A DNA stretch of 64,000 nt. It comes from Fistularia commersonii (Eukaryota; Chordata; Actinopteri; Syngnathiformes; Fistulariidae). Shown here one piece after another: positions 44,412 to 55,759 of the stretch (positions are counted from its first letter, which is position 1; each line of letters opens with the position of its first letter). The position numbers and the translations under genes were made by a program. The notes below the pieces were generated by a model. It worked only from the letters and a program-made list of their open reading frames with translations, did not search any database and was not told the DNA's origin. Where the stretch lies: NCBI GenBank assembly GCA_037954325.1, contig JBBMNZ010000074.1, positions 124,001 to 188,000 of the forward strand, read 5' to 3'.

Positions 44412-45218
44412 TTGTGTGTTTTTGTGTGTGTGTGAGTGATTTTGTGTGAGAGTTTGTTTAGGTGGGGGGGGGAGTACCAGGGCCCATAGCGGAGGAGCAG
44501 TTGAGCTGAGAAGCGGAGGAGCGGAGGAGCGGAGGTAATGTTTCTTCTCTCAGAGGCGGGGAAGCTTGGGGGCAGAAGAACCCCTTAGACGGGCTAATGT
44601 GAGCATTCTCCGGACATAGATCCCCCGGTCGTATGACTGGAGCTGCCGGACCAAATTGGCACACACATGTGAATGAGTGGATGAGCTAATGTTTGTTTGG
44701 TTGTGGATGCGTTTCGGCTAATGCTATTAGCACAGCTAAGATGAGTTAAGGTGTGTGTGTGTGTGTGTATGTCTGTTTGTGTGTTTGTGTGTGTGTGTGT
44801 GTGTGAGTTTGTTTAGGTGGGGGAGGGTCGCGGACAGGGAGTACCAGGGCCTCGAGCGGATGAGCTGAGGAGCTGAGGAGGGCAGATGCCCGGCCTTGAT
44901 TCGCTTATGTCCAGCGGTTCGGGAATTCCAGGGCCCAAAGCGGAGGAGCAGTGGAGCTGAGAAGCGGAGGAGCGGAGGAGCGGAGTAGCAGAGGCATAGT
45001 TTCTCCTCTCAGAGGCGGGGAAGCTTGGGGGCATCAGAACCCCTTGGACGGGCTAATGTGAGCATTCTCCGGACATAGATCCCCCGAACGTATGATTGGA
45101 CCTCCCGGACCATTGGGCACACACATGTGAATGAGTGGATGAGCTAATGTTTGTTTGGTTGTGGATGCATTTCGGCTAATGCTATTAGCACAGCTATGAT
45201 GAGTTAAGGTGTGTGTGT

Positions 45219-45255
<37 letters not shown>

Positions 45256-46673
45256 TGTTTGTTTGTTTTTGTGTCTGTGTGAGGGTGTTCGTGTGTGTGT
45301 GTGTGAGAGTTTGTTTAGGTGGGGGGGGGGTACCAAGGCCCATCGCGGAAGAGCTGTGGAGCGGAGAAGCGGAGGAATGGAGGAGCGGAGGTAATTTCTC
45401 TCTTCTCAAAGGCAGAGGATGGGAAGTTTGGGGGCAGTAGGACGCCTTAGACCAGCCACTGTGAGCCTTCTCCAGATATAGATCGCCCGGACGTATGATT
45501 GGAGCTCCCGGACCATTGGGCACACACATGTGAATGAGTGGATGAGCTAATGTTTGTTTGGTAGTGGATGCGTTTCGGCTAATGCTATTAGCACAGCTAT
45601 GATGAGTTAAGTTGTGTTTGTGTATGTGTGTGTGTGTGTGTGTGTGCGTGTGTATGTTTGTGTGTTTTTGTGTGTGAGTGAGTGTGTTTAGGTGGGGGGG
45701 GGGTACCAGGGCCCATAGCCGAGGAGCGGTGGAGCTGAGAAGCGGAGGAGCGGAGTAGCGGAGGTATTGTTTCTCCTCTCAGAGGCGGGGAATCTTGGGA
45801 GCTATTAGCACAGCTATGATGACTTAAGGTGTGTGTGTGTTTGTGTGTTTGTGTGTTTGTGTGTTCTTGTGTGTGTGTGTGTGTGTTTTTGTGTGTGCGT
45901 TTGTGTATATGTGTGTGACAGTTTGTTTAGGTGGGGGGGGGGGGGGGGGGGGCGGACAGGGGGTAGCTGGGCCTGGAGCGGATGAGCTGTGGAGCGGATG
46001 GAGGGCAGAAGCACGTCCCATAATTCTCCTGAGTCCGGCGGATCGGGAGTACCAGGGCCCATAGCGGAGGAGCGGTGGAGCGGAGAAGCGAACCATTGGG
46101 CACACACATGTGAATGAGTGGATGAGCTAATGTTTGTTTGGTTGTGGATGCATTTCGGCTAATGCTATTAGCACAACTATGATGACTTAATGTGTGTATG
46201 TCTGTCAGTGTGTGTGTGTGTGTGGGTGTCTTTGTGTATGTGTGTGATAGTTTGTTTTGGTGGGGGGGGGGGTCGCGGACACGGAGTACCAGGGCACACA
46301 CATGTGAATGAGTGGATGAGCTAATGTTTGTTTGGTTGTGGATGCGTTTCGGCTAAAGCTATTAGCACAGCTATGATGAGTTAAGGTGTGTGTGTATGTG
46401 TGTGTGTGTGTGTTTGTGTGTTTTTGTGTGTGTGTGAGTGATTTTTTGTGAGAGTTTGTTTTGGTGGGGGGGGGAGGGGGGGGGAGTACCAGGGCCCATA
46501 GCGGAGGAGCGGTGGAGCTGAGAAGCGGAGGAGCGGAGTAGCGGAGGTATTGTTTCTCTTCTCAGAGGCGGGGAAGCTTGGGAGCTATTAGCACAGGTAT
46601 GATGACTTAAGGTGTGTGTGTGTGTGTGTGTTTGTGTGTTTGTGTGTTTGTGTGTTTGTGTGTTTGTGTGTTC

Positions 46674-46712
<39 letters not shown>

Positions 46713-48176
46713 TGTGTGCGATTGTGTATATGTGTGTGACAGTTTGTTTAGGTGGGGGGGGGGGGCGCGGACAGGGGGTAGCTGGGCCTGGAGCGGATGA
46801 GCTGTGGAGCGGATGGAGGGCAGAAGCACGTCCCATTCAGCCGGCGGCAACCATAAAAACCTATCTTTAACTTAAAAACAAACAAAAATGTGCAATATCT
46901 CATTTCTGTGCAATATTCAGAAACTGTGCAATATTTCATTTCATAACAGCTACATTGTGCAATATTTCATCTCATCTCATAACAGCTACACTATAATGTT
47001 CCCTTCTATCATACTATTGTGCACTCCTTACCTCACTTGTTACTAAGACACTTATAGTTTTATCACTGCTTACTAAGACACTTTATAGTTTCACTGAAAC
47101 ACTTTATAGTTTATAGTTTATTTTTATTTATAATTCTGCCTTTCTTTTATTATTTATTACTGTTATATTTTCTGTAACTCTGGCACTGCAATTTCCTTCG
47201 GGATTATAAAAGTTGTTCTGATTCTTATTCTTCATTCTCCTGAGTCCGGCGGATCGGGAGTACCAGGGCCCATAGTGGAGGAGCGGTGGAGCGGAGAAGC
47301 GGACCATTGAGCACACACATGTGAATGAATGGATGAGCTAATGTTTCTTTGGTTGTGGATGCGTTTCGGCTAATGCTATTAGCACAGCTATGATGACTTA
47401 ATGTGTGTATGTGTGTCAGTGTGTGTGTGTGTGGGTGTCTTTGTGTATGTGTGTGATAGTTTGTTTTGGTGGGGGGGGGGGGGGGGGTCGCGGACACGGA
47501 GTACCAGGGCACATACATGTGAATGAGTGGATGAGCTAATGTTTGTTTGGTTGTGGATGCGTTTCGGCTAAAGCTATTAGCACAGCTATGAAGACTTAAG
47601 GTATGTGTATGTGATTATGTGTGTGTCTGTGTGTGTGTGAGTGTCTTTGTGTGTGTGTGTGTGTGTGAGAGGCTCTTTTGGTGGGGGGGGGGTCGTGGAC
47701 AGGGAGTACCATTGGGCACACACATGTGAATGAGTGGTTTAGCTAATGTTTGTTTGGTTGTGAATGCGTTTCGGCTAATGCTATTAGCACAGCTATGAGT
47801 TAAGGTGTGTGTGTATGTGTGTGTGTGTGTGTTTGTGTGTTTTTGTGTGTGTGTGATGGATTTTGTGTGAGAGTTTGTTTGGGGGGGGGGGGGGGGGGGA
47901 GTACCAGGGCCCATATCGCGGAGGAGCGGTGGAGCTGAGAAGCGGAGGAGCAGAGGAGCGAAGGTAATGTTTCTTCTCTCAGAGGCGGGGAAGCTTGGGG
48001 GCAGAAGAACCCCTTAGACGGGCTAATGTGAGCATTCTCCGGACATAGATCCCCCGGTCGTATGATTGGAGCTGCCGGACCATTGGGCACACACATGTGA
48101 ATGAGTGGATGAGCTAATGTTTGTTTGGTTGTGGATGCGTTTCGGCTAATGCTATTAGCACAGCTAAGATGAGTTA

Positions 48177-48219
<43 letters not shown>

Positions 48220-48400
48220 TTTGTTTTTGTGTCTGTGTGAGTGTGTTCGTGTGTGTATCTGTGAGAGTTTGTTTAGATGGGGGGGGGGTACCAGGGCCCA
48301 TCGCGGAGGAGCGGAGGAGCGGTGGAGCGGAGAAGCGGAGGAATGGAGGAGCGGAGGTAATGTTTCTCTTCTCAAAGGCAGAGGATGGGAAGTTTGGGGG
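42441..48400 (+). repeat. Satellite B array, unit IV
   Basis: The longest B block, about 6 kb, with well over ten B units. The left part corresponds to 976-3170 and to 62061-64000. The right part (from about 44880) corresponds to 13536-16620 and includes the same AT-rich insert. Poly-G runs vary from about 8 to 19 (G19 at 47881-47899), so lengths in these runs may not be reliable. Confidence 0.88.
46837..47233 (+). mobile_element. AT-rich insert, second copy
   Basis: About 397 bp, nearly identical to 15282-15677 and at the identical position inside a 46-bp module. It was therefore copied with the surrounding array and is not an independent insertion. Confidence 0.5.
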
Positions 48401-48699
48401 CAGTAGGACGCCGGTGCGAGCGATGCGTTTCAAGGCGTATTGCATGTGTGTATGGAGGGGGGGGGTCTACAGGACACCGCAGACCGGCAATGGTGCACCT
48501 TCTCCGGACATCGATCCCCGAAACGTCGACGTAGAGCTCCCGGAGCAGCCGGCGTGTACATGTGAATGAATGGAGGAGCTAATGTGTGTGTGTGGGGTGG
48601 TGGTGGTGTGGGGGGGGGGGCGTTTCGGCTAATGCTATCAGCACAGCTATGATTATCCCCAGAACGTTGAGAACGAGCTCCCGGAACTCCAGACATGCG
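48401..48699 (+). repeat. Divergent B-type junction element, unit IV
   Basis: Same element as 3171-3476: GGTGCGAGCGATGCGTTTC, the divergent B spacer, poly-G, variant hairpin with CTATCAGC, and GAACGAGCTCCCGGAACTCC. Confidence 0.78.
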
Positions 48700-48709
48700 T
48701 ATATAAAAG
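48700..48709 (+). promoter_or_regulatory. TATA-box-like site, unit IV
   Basis: TATATAAAAG followed by AGTGGAATTAAGG and (TG)n, as in the other units. Confidence 0.35.
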
Positions 48710-48721
48710 AGTGGAATTAAG

Positions 48722-48845
<124 letters not shown>

Positions 48846-50389
48846 GACAGAAATAATGTCGGGGACAGAAATTGTTATTAGCCTGCTGGCAGATGACACA
48901 CCCTTAGTTTTGAAAAATGAACATCAAGTCCCAATAAGCGTTGAAAAAATTAAAACATTCTCCAAGGCTTCAGGATTGTCATTAAACTTAAAGAAATGCA
49001 AACTTCTTGCGCTGCATGACTCACCACTAAAGGAAATCAGCAATGTTCCTATCAAATCAGAAATAAAATACTTGAGCATTTTCCTATCTAAGGACCAAAA
49101 GTTAAATCAATCCAGGAACATTGAATCTAAACTGAATCAAAGTAAAGCAAAACTGAATATATGGCTCCACAGAGATTTATCAATATTAGGCCGGATATAT
49201 TTGACTAAAATGGAATGTTTATCCAGATGTATATACCCAGTGTATTCCAATGCTGCTCCAAATCAACTCATAAAATCTATTAACCAAATAAATTTCAACT
49301 TTATCTGGAGGAACAGACCACACCATCTAAAAAAATCACATATGGGGAAAGAAACAAGTGACGGAGGGCTGAAAGTGATAGAGTTGGACTGCCTGAATGG
49401 GACATTGAAGGTGAACTGGTTGAAATCCTGAATCAAACATCATCATTCTTTCTGGTATTGTACTCCAAACTACTTATTCAACATAGTCGGCAGCCTAAGT
49501 CTTCTACTTATCTCTGACTTGGATATCAACAAGATTCCTGTCCAATTTTCAGAGTTCCATAAACAAATATTATTATACTGGAAAATGATATATGTACACA
49601 ATTTCTCACCACACAGTACAATAATTTGGAACAATAGATATGTACTGCGTGGCAACAAACCTCTGTTTTACAAGGAATGCTTTGAGAAAGGTATATGGTC
49701 AATAATTGACTTGATGGATGACAATGGCAGTCGTCTAGACTATGAACAGTTCTGTACTACACACAGATTTAAGCCTCCCATATTAGAGTTGATAAAGTTA
49801 CGAAACGCACTGCCTCGACAATTTGTATTCCTGACCAAAAATATAATGACGCACCGAACCGTACAACCACAGTTACCCCGACTATCACTCCAGGGAATCT
49901 CAATTCTGGACAGAAAGTGCAGCAACTCCTTTATTAGGACATGTTTCACAGGAAACTTATTCCCTGGACATCAAAACAAAAATAATATTTGAAATAAATT
50001 TGATAAGAAATCGATTGCCACGCTGCGAACTATGTGTCTGACTCTACCCATACCCCCCAAGGCAAGAAGAGACCCACTTCTAAATTATGAATGACATCTA
50101 CCCATCTAAGGAATTATTGCGGGTACGCTTCACTTTTGAAGATAATATTTGTACATTTTGTGAAGACAACATTGAAACCACTGACCATATATTTTTTCTC
50201 ATTCTCATTCCATCGTCACCAGTTTCCCTCTCAAAAGATGATATCACATTTGGTTTACTTATAAGCAACATAACAGATGAACTCTGTGTCAATGTTCTTT
50301 TAGGCCTGGCCAAGTTCTTCATTCACAAAAACAGAATGCAAAAATGCTCCCCAAATTTTAATTTCTTCATAAACGATTTTGAATTATAA
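48846..50389 (+). pseudogene. L1-type LINE ORF2 fragment, copy IV, with an extra stop
   Basis: As the other three copies, with the shared stop (49990-49992) and frameshift (second frame 50087-50389). It also has a private nonsense change, TGG to TGA at 49429-49431, after LKVNWLKS. The first part resembles copy I at several sites (LADDTPLVL, CAATCCAGG, AAAGCAAAA, AAAGTTACG). The part after 50000 resembles copy II (GTGTCTG, AAGAAGAG, CATCTAAGG). Confidence 0.88.
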
Positions 50390-50985
50390 AAAAAAATCCT
50401 TAAAACTTATGGAAAAATCCAAAAACTAAAACATATACAGTTACCCATGTCTGAGATTCCTTTTTTTTTTGGAAAAAAAAAACAAAAAAAAAACTTAATT
50501 ACATGTTATATTCCCCTTGCAATTTTTTTCTTGTTTTAATTTTTTATTTGTCTATCTATTGATTTAATTATTTCCTTAATTTCTTTTTTTGTCTAGCACT
50601 GTAAATTTCTCACAAACCGTTAACACTATTAACTTCTGATTCCATACAGAACAAATGTCCTTATGTCCGTTGCTTCCTCATCCCTGGTTGTTTCATTGAC
50701 ATTCAGTTCTACCTTGCTATGTTTATTTGTACATTTGTATATTTGTGTGTACTATTTATGTTCAATTAAAAACAGTTTGATGTCTGAGATTCCTTGTGAA
50801 CCGCCAACTTAATTACATGTTATATTCCCCTTACAATTTTTTTTTTTAGTTTTTAATTTTTTTTTCTATCTATATATTTCATTATTTCCTTTTAATTTTC
50901 TTTCTTTGTCTAGCATTAAATATTTCTCGCAAACCGTTAACACTATTAACTTCTGATTACATACAGAACGAATGCCCTTATGTCC
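50390..50985 (+). repeat. L1 3' tail, tandemly duplicated, copy IV
   Basis: Two-copy AT-rich tail as in the other units, with a longer A-rich stretch near 50471-50490 and small private changes (TATATATTTC near 50870). Confidence 0.8.
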
Positions 50986-51120
50986 CCCCGTCCCCCGTCC
51001 CCCCCGTCACCCCGCTTTTTCCGCACGGTGGCAGACACTGAGATCAAAAGCAAATGGGCGTCATTGTAATGCAGTAACAGGGTGATAACAGCCGTGTTTG
51101 AAGTGTGTAGGGGCTTATAG
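50986..51120 (+). repeat. Conserved macro-unit block, unit IV/V boundary
   Basis: C-rich run with CCCCGTCCCC repeats, then CAGACACTGAGATCAAAAGC and CAGTAACAGGGTGATAACAG. Confidence 0.6.
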
Positions 51121-51443
51121 GAGAGCAGAAGCACGTCACGCTATTCGCCTGAGTTCGGAGGATCGGGAGTACCAGGGCCCATAGCGGAGGAGCAGAGGAT
51201 TTGAGGAGCGGAGGAGCGGAGGAGCGAAGTTATGTTTCTCTTCTCAAAGGCGGGGAAGCTTGAGGGCAGCAGGACCCCTTAGACCGGCCAATGTGAGCCC
51301 TCTCCGGACATAGATCACCCGGACGTATGACTGGAGCTCCCGTACCTCTGGGCACACACATATGTGAATGAGTGGATGAGCTAATGTTTGTTTTGTTGTG
51401 GATACGTTTCGGCCAATGCTATTAGCACAGCTATGATGAGTTC

Positions 51444-51496
<53 letters not shown>

Positions 51497-51530
51497 GGTG
51501 TGTGTCTGTGTGTGTGTGTGTGTGTGTGTC

Positions 51531-51571
<41 letters not shown>

Positions 51572-51830
51572 GTTTATGTGTGTGTGAGAGTTTGTTTTGG
51601 TGGGTGGGTGGGGGGGGGGGGGGGGGGGGTTCCCACGGACTGGGAGTACCAGGGCCTTGAGCGGATGAGGTGAGGAGCGGAGGAGCGGAGGAGCGGAGGA
51701 GATGTTTCTCTTCTCAGAGGCGGCGAGGGGGGGGGGGGGGAGCAGGACCCCTTACCCTTATCCCCCGGACGTTTGAGTGGAGCTCCCGGACCTCCGGGCA
51801 CGCACATGCGAATGACTGGATGACAGGGAG
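51121..51830 (+). repeat. Short satellite B block, start of unit V
   Basis: Same plan as the other short blocks but about 200 bp shorter: modules between the (TG)n and the GATGTTTCTCTTCTCAGAGG segment are missing. A G-run of 18 or more lies near 51611-51629. Confidence 0.85.
51447..51592 (+). repeat. Long (TG)n microsatellite, unit V
   Basis: About 145 bp with GTATGGGTG, TCTGTATG and CGTG interruptions. Confidence 0.96.
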
Positions 51831-52329
51831 TGCCAGGGCCTGGAGCGGATGAGCAGAGGAGAGGCGGAGGGCAGAAGCCCGGCCCGGTTCGGGAGTTCCA
51901 GGGTCCAAAGCGGGGGAGGGAAAAAAAGGAGGAGGGGAGGAGAGCAGAAGACTGGCCCGGAACTCCCGCAGATCGGGAGTTCCAGGGCCCGGAGCGGAAG
52001 ACCGGAGGAGCGGAGGAGCGGAGGAGCGGAGGAGCGGAGGAGCAGAGGAGCGGAGGAGCGGAGGAGCGGAAGAGAGCGGAAGCCCAGCCGACAATTCCCC
52101 TGAGTCCCGCGGAAGGGGATTACCAGGGCCTGGAGCCTGAATCGCTTATGTCCTGCGGTTCCGGAGTACCAGGGCCCGGAGCGGAAGAGCGGAGGAGCGG
52201 AGGAGCGGAGGAGCGGATGAGCGGATCAGCTGAGGAGAGCAGAAGCCCGGCCGACAATTCGCCTGAGTCCCGTGGAGAGGGAGTACCAGGGCCAAAATCG
52301 TGATTTAATGATGTTCAGCAATTCAGGAG

Positions 52330-55300
52330 TACCAGGGCCAGGTGCGGAGGAGCGGAGGAGCGGAGGGGCGGATGAGCGGAGGAGCGGAGGAGCGGAGGAG
52401 CGGAGGAGCGGAGGACCGGAGGAGCGGAGGGGCGGATGAGCGGAGGAGCGGAGGAGCGGAGGAGCGGAGGACCGGAGGAGAGCTGAATCCGGCCGACAAT
52501 TCGCCTGAGTCCCGCGGAAAGGGAGTAACAGGGCCAGAAGCGTGATTTAATGATGTCCAGCAGTTCAGGAGTACCATGGCCGGAGTGGAGGAGCGGAGGA
52601 GCGGAGGAGCGGAGGAGAGCGGAAGCCCGGCCGAATATTTGCCTAAGTCCCGCGGAGAGGGGGTACCAGGGCCAGGAACGTGATTCGCTTATGTCTAGCA
52701 GTTCAGGAGTACCAGGGCCTGGAGTGGAGGTGCGGAGGAGTGGATGAGAGGAGAAGCGGAGGAGAGCGGAAGCCTTGCCGACAATTCGCCTGAGTCCAGC
52801 GGAAGGGAGTACCAGGGCCTGGAGCCTGATTCGCTTATGTCCTGCAGTTCCGGAGTACCAGGGCCCGGAGCGGAAGAGCGGAGGAGCGGAGGAGCGGAGG
52901 AGCGGATGAGCGGATCAGCTGAGGAGAGCAGAAGCCCGGCCGACAATTCGCCTGAGTCCCGTGGAGAGGGAGTACCAGGGCCAAAATCGTGATTTAATGA
53001 TGTTCAGCAATTCAGGAGTACCAGGGCCAGGTGCGGAGGAGCGGAGGAGCGGAGGGGCGGATGAGCGGAGGAGCGGAGGAGCGGAGGAGCGGAGGAGCGG
53101 AGGACCGGAGGAGCGGAGGGGCGGATGAGCGGAGGAGCGGAGGAGCGGAGGAGCGGAGGACCGGAGGAGAGCTGAATCCGGCCGACAATTCGCCTGAGTC
53201 CCGCGGAAAGGGAGTAACAGGGCCAGAAGCGTGATTTAATGATGTCCAGCAGTTCAGGAGTACCATGGCCGGAGTGGAGGAGCGGAGGAGCGGAGGAGCG
53301 GAGGAGAGCGGAAGCCCGGCCGAATATTTGCCTAAGTCCCGCGGAGAGGGAGTACCAGGGCCAGGAACGTGATTCGCTTATGTCTAGCAGTTCAGGAGTA
53401 CCAGGGCCTGGAGTGGAGGTGCGGAGGAGTGGATGAGAGGAGAAGCGGAGGAGAGCGGAAGCCTTGCCGACAATTCGCCTGAGTCCAGCGGAAGGGAGTA
53501 CCAGGGCCTGGAGCCTGATTCGCTTATGTCTAGCAGTTCAGGAGTACCAGGGCCCGGAGCGGAGGAGCGGAGGAACGGATGAGCAGAAGAACGTTAAAGT
53601 GGTGGAGCGGAGGAGCGGATGAGCGGAGGAGAGCGGAATCCGGCCGACAATTCGCCTGAGTCCCGCGCAAAGGGAGTACCAGGGCCAGAAGCGTGATTTA
53701 ATGATGTCCAGCAGTTCAGGAGTACCAGGGCCCGGAGCGGAAGAGCGGAGGAGCGGAGGAGTGGAGGAGCGGAGGAGCGGAGGAGCGGAAGAGAGCGGAA
53801 GCCCAGCCGAAAATTCACCTGAGTCCCGCGGAAGGGGATTACCAGGGCCTGGAGGCTGAATCGCTTATGTCCTGCGGTTCCGGAGTACCAGGGCCCGGAG
53901 CGGAGGAGCGGAGGAGCGGAGGAGCGAAGGAGCGAATGAGCGGATGAGCTGAGGAGAGCGGAAGCCCGGCCGACAATTCGCCTGAGTCCCGCGGAGAGGG
54001 AGTACCAGGGCCATAAGCATGATTTAATGATGTTCAGCAATTCAGGAGTACCAGGGCCAGGTGCGGAGGAGCGGAGGAGCGGAGGAGAGCGGAAGCCCGG
54101 CCCACATTTCGCCTGAGTCCCGCGGATTGGGAGTACCAGGGCCTGGAGCCTGATTCGCTTGTGGCAAGTGGTTCAGGAGTACCAGGGCCCAGAGCGGAGG
54201 AGCGGAGGAGCGGAGGAGCGGAGGAGCGGAGGAGCGGAGGAGCGGAGGAGCTGAGGAGCGGAGGAGCGCAGGAGCGGAGGTGAGCGGAAGCCCAGCCGAA
54301 TATTCGCCGAAGTCCCGTGGAAAGGGAATACCAGGGTCTGGAGCCTTATTCGCTTATGTCTAGCAATTCAGGAGTTCCAGGGCCAGGTGCGGAGGAGCGG
54401 AGGAGCGGAGGAGAGCGGAAACCCGGCCGACAATTCGCCTAAGTCCCGCGAGGAGGGAATATCAGGACTATAAGCGTGATTTAATGATGTTCAGCAATTC
54501 AGGAGTACCAGGTCCAGGTGCGGAGGAGCGGAGGAGCGGATGAGAGGAGAAGCGGAGGAGAGCGGAAACCCGGCCGACAATTCGCCTAAGTCCCGCGGAG
54601 AGGGAGTACCAGGGCCTGGAGCCTGATTCGCTTATGTCCAGCAGTTCAGGAGTACCAGGGCCGGAACGGAGAAGCGGAGGAGCGGAGGTGCGGAGGAGCG
54701 GAGGAGAGCGGAAACCCGGCCGCATATTTGCCTAAGTCCCGCGGAGAGGGAGTACCAGGGCCTGGAGCCTGATTCGCTTATGTCTAGCAGTTCAGGAGTA
54801 CCAGGGCCCGGAGCGGAGGAGCGGAGGAACGGATGAGCAGAAGAACGTTAAAGTGGGGGAGCGGAGGAGCGGATGGGCGGAGGAAAGCGGAATCCGGCCG
54901 ACAATTCGCCTGAGTCCCGCGAAAAGGGAGTACCAGGGCCAGAAGCGTGATTTGATGATGTCCAGCAGTTCAGGAGTACCAGGGCCCGGAGCGGAAGTGC
55001 GGAAGAGCGGAGGAGCGGAGGAGCGGAGGAGCAGAGGAGCGGAGGAGCGGAGGAGCGGAAGAGAGCGGAAGCCCAGCCGACAATTCGCCTGAGTCCCACG
55101 GAAGGGGATTACCAGGATCTGGAGCCTGAATCGCTTATGTCCTGCGGTTCCGGAGTACCAGGGCCCGGAGCGGAGGAGCGGAGTAGCGGAGGAGCGGAGG
55201 AGCGAAGGAGCGAATGAGCGGATGAGCTGAGGAGAGCGGAAACCCGGCCGACAATTCGCCTAAGTCCCGCGGAGAGGGAGTACCAGGACTATAAGCGTGA

Positions 55301-55759
55301 TTTAATGATGTTCAGCAATTCAGGAGTACCAGGGCCAGGTGCGGAGGAGCGGAGGAGCGGATGAGAGGAGAAGCGGAGGAGAGCGGAAACCCGGCCGACA
55401 ATTCGCCTTAGTCCAGCGGAGAGGGAGTACCAGGGCCAGGAACGTGATTCGCTTATGTCTAGCAGTTCAGGAGTACTAGGGCCCGGAGCGGAGGTGCGGA
55501 GAAGTGGATGAGAGGAGAAGCAGTGGAGAGCGGAAGCCCGGCTGACAATTCGCCTGAGTCCAGCGGAAAGGGAGTACCAGAGCCTGGAGCCTGATTCGCT
55601 CATGTCTAGCAGTTCAGGAGTACCAGGGCCCGGAGCGGAGGAACGGAGGAGCGGATGAGCTGAGGAGAGCGGAAGCCCGGCCGGCAATTCACCTGAGTCC
55701 CGCGGAGAGGGAGTACCAGGGCCAGAAGCGTGATTTAATGATGTTCAGCAATTCAGGAG
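52330..55759 (+). repeat. 3,430-bp tandem duplication, first copy
   Basis: Every landmark in this interval recurs 3,430 bp to the right (for example 53581 and 57011). By eye I find almost no differences; one is G at 52672 versus A in the second copy (GGGGGTACC versus GGGAGTACC). It contains a nested 689-bp tandem repeat (52330 and 53019). Confidence 0.85.
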
